Below are positions 5,882-6,050 of a DNA stretch of 6,050 nucleotides, one piece after another. The stretch is from Thermoplasmata archaeon. GTDB taxonomy: Archaea > Thermoplasmatota > Thermoplasmata > Thermoplasmatales > Thermoplasmataceae. A model generated the notes under the pieces. The model did not search any database. It worked only from the letters and a program-made list of their open reading frames with translations, and had not been told where the DNA came from. The stretch is taken from assembly GCA_021845155.1 (NCBI GenBank), contig JAKBSB010000087.1, positions 1 through 6,050 of the forward strand, given 5' to 3'. The first letter of the stretch is position 1, and each line of letters opens with the position of its first letter. Made by a program: the position numbers and the translations under genes.

Positions 5882-6050
5882 CGTGTCTTAAGATCGTTGC
5901 CGATTACAGCGGTGCTTTGTATAGTTTGTGTGAAATATCTGGAAATGTTTCGGCATAATGGGAATGGATACAACTCTGGCAAATCTGCGGGCAAATAACT
6001 GACGCGCCAAGTGAACGATTTGATCTCGTCTCCCTTATAAACTAAGGGGA
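5878..6050 (-). CDS. Unidentified open frame, C-terminal part only (runs off the right edge)
   Basis: From the window edge this minus-strand frame is open for 56 codons to a TAA at 5880-5878. The tail includes VYKGDEIKSFTWRVSYLP and ends TAVIGNDLKTR. It has the mixed composition of a real protein but matches nothing I know. It stops just before the tnpB-like terminal frame, in a different register, so it may be a frameshifted piece of the same decayed element, an unrelated gene end, or chance. The plus-strand frames across 5669-5998 look like antisense shadows. Confidence 0.25.
   Translation of the reverse strand, partial: PLVYKGDEIKSFTWRVSYLPADLPELYPFPLCRNISRYFTQTIQSTAVIGNDLKTR

Noticed and set aside
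5669..5998. Plus-strand 109-codon ORF (and the overlapping 90-codon ORF)
   Set aside because: No recognisable domain, rich in Cys/Phe/His; it reads antisense through the palindromic element end, so it is probably an artefact.

Overview
The window looks like a chromosomal piece of a euryarchaeon, most likely of the Thermoplasmata (Thermoplasma/Ferroplasma/Cuniculiplasma-like). The evidence is an archaeal-type riboflavin pathway (pentameric-type riboflavin synthase RibC and a RibL-type FAD synthetase, neither of them bacterial in type), an archaeal 7S signal recognition particle (SRP) RNA with a UGUAAC Alu motif and a helix 6, archaeal TATA boxes about 25 nt from leaderless starts, and moderate-to-low GC with ATA/AGG/AGA-rich codon use. 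The assignment to a genus is inference.

Layout. Positions 1-187 hold only the possible tail of an unidentified gene. Positions 188-2197 (minus strand) are a compact four-gene flavin operon, transcribed ribB - ribL - ribC - ribH. It covers dihydroxybutanone-phosphate synthase, FAD synthetase, riboflavin synthase and lumazine synthase. The genes overlap or abut; ribL starts inside ribB with an 89-nt overlap, and ribL and ribC both appear to use TTG starts. The 49-bp gap between ribB and a divergent GNAT acetyltransferase gene (plus strand, 2247-2753) contains one AT-rich TATA-like element almost exactly midway between the two start codons, and an 18-bp perfect inverted repeat that covers the acetyltransferase start codon. 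That repeat is a good operator candidate.

The acetyltransferase converges, with a 5-bp gap, on an HD-domain phosphohydrolase (SAMHD1/dGTPase-like; minus strand, 2759-3910). About 30 nt upstream of it, on the same strand, lies the SRP RNA gene (about 3942-4250) with a clear TATA box at 4265-4276. No T-tract separates RNA and protein gene, so they may share a transcript.

Positions 4277-4559 are intergenic, with an inverted repeat around an A/T tract that may end the next gene. Positions 4560-5606 (minus strand) encode a 348-residue protein of unknown function with a four-cysteine cluster. Positions 5607-6050 carry its promoter, then nested palindromes and a short frame resembling the 3' end of an IS200/IS605-type tnpB element, probably a decayed mobile-element remnant, and finally an unidentified open frame running off the right edge.

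Functionally, the four rib genes supply the later steps of riboflavin synthesis plus the FMN-to-FAD step. The earlier GTP-derived steps and riboflavin kinase are not in the window. The other genes have no evident functional link to flavins.
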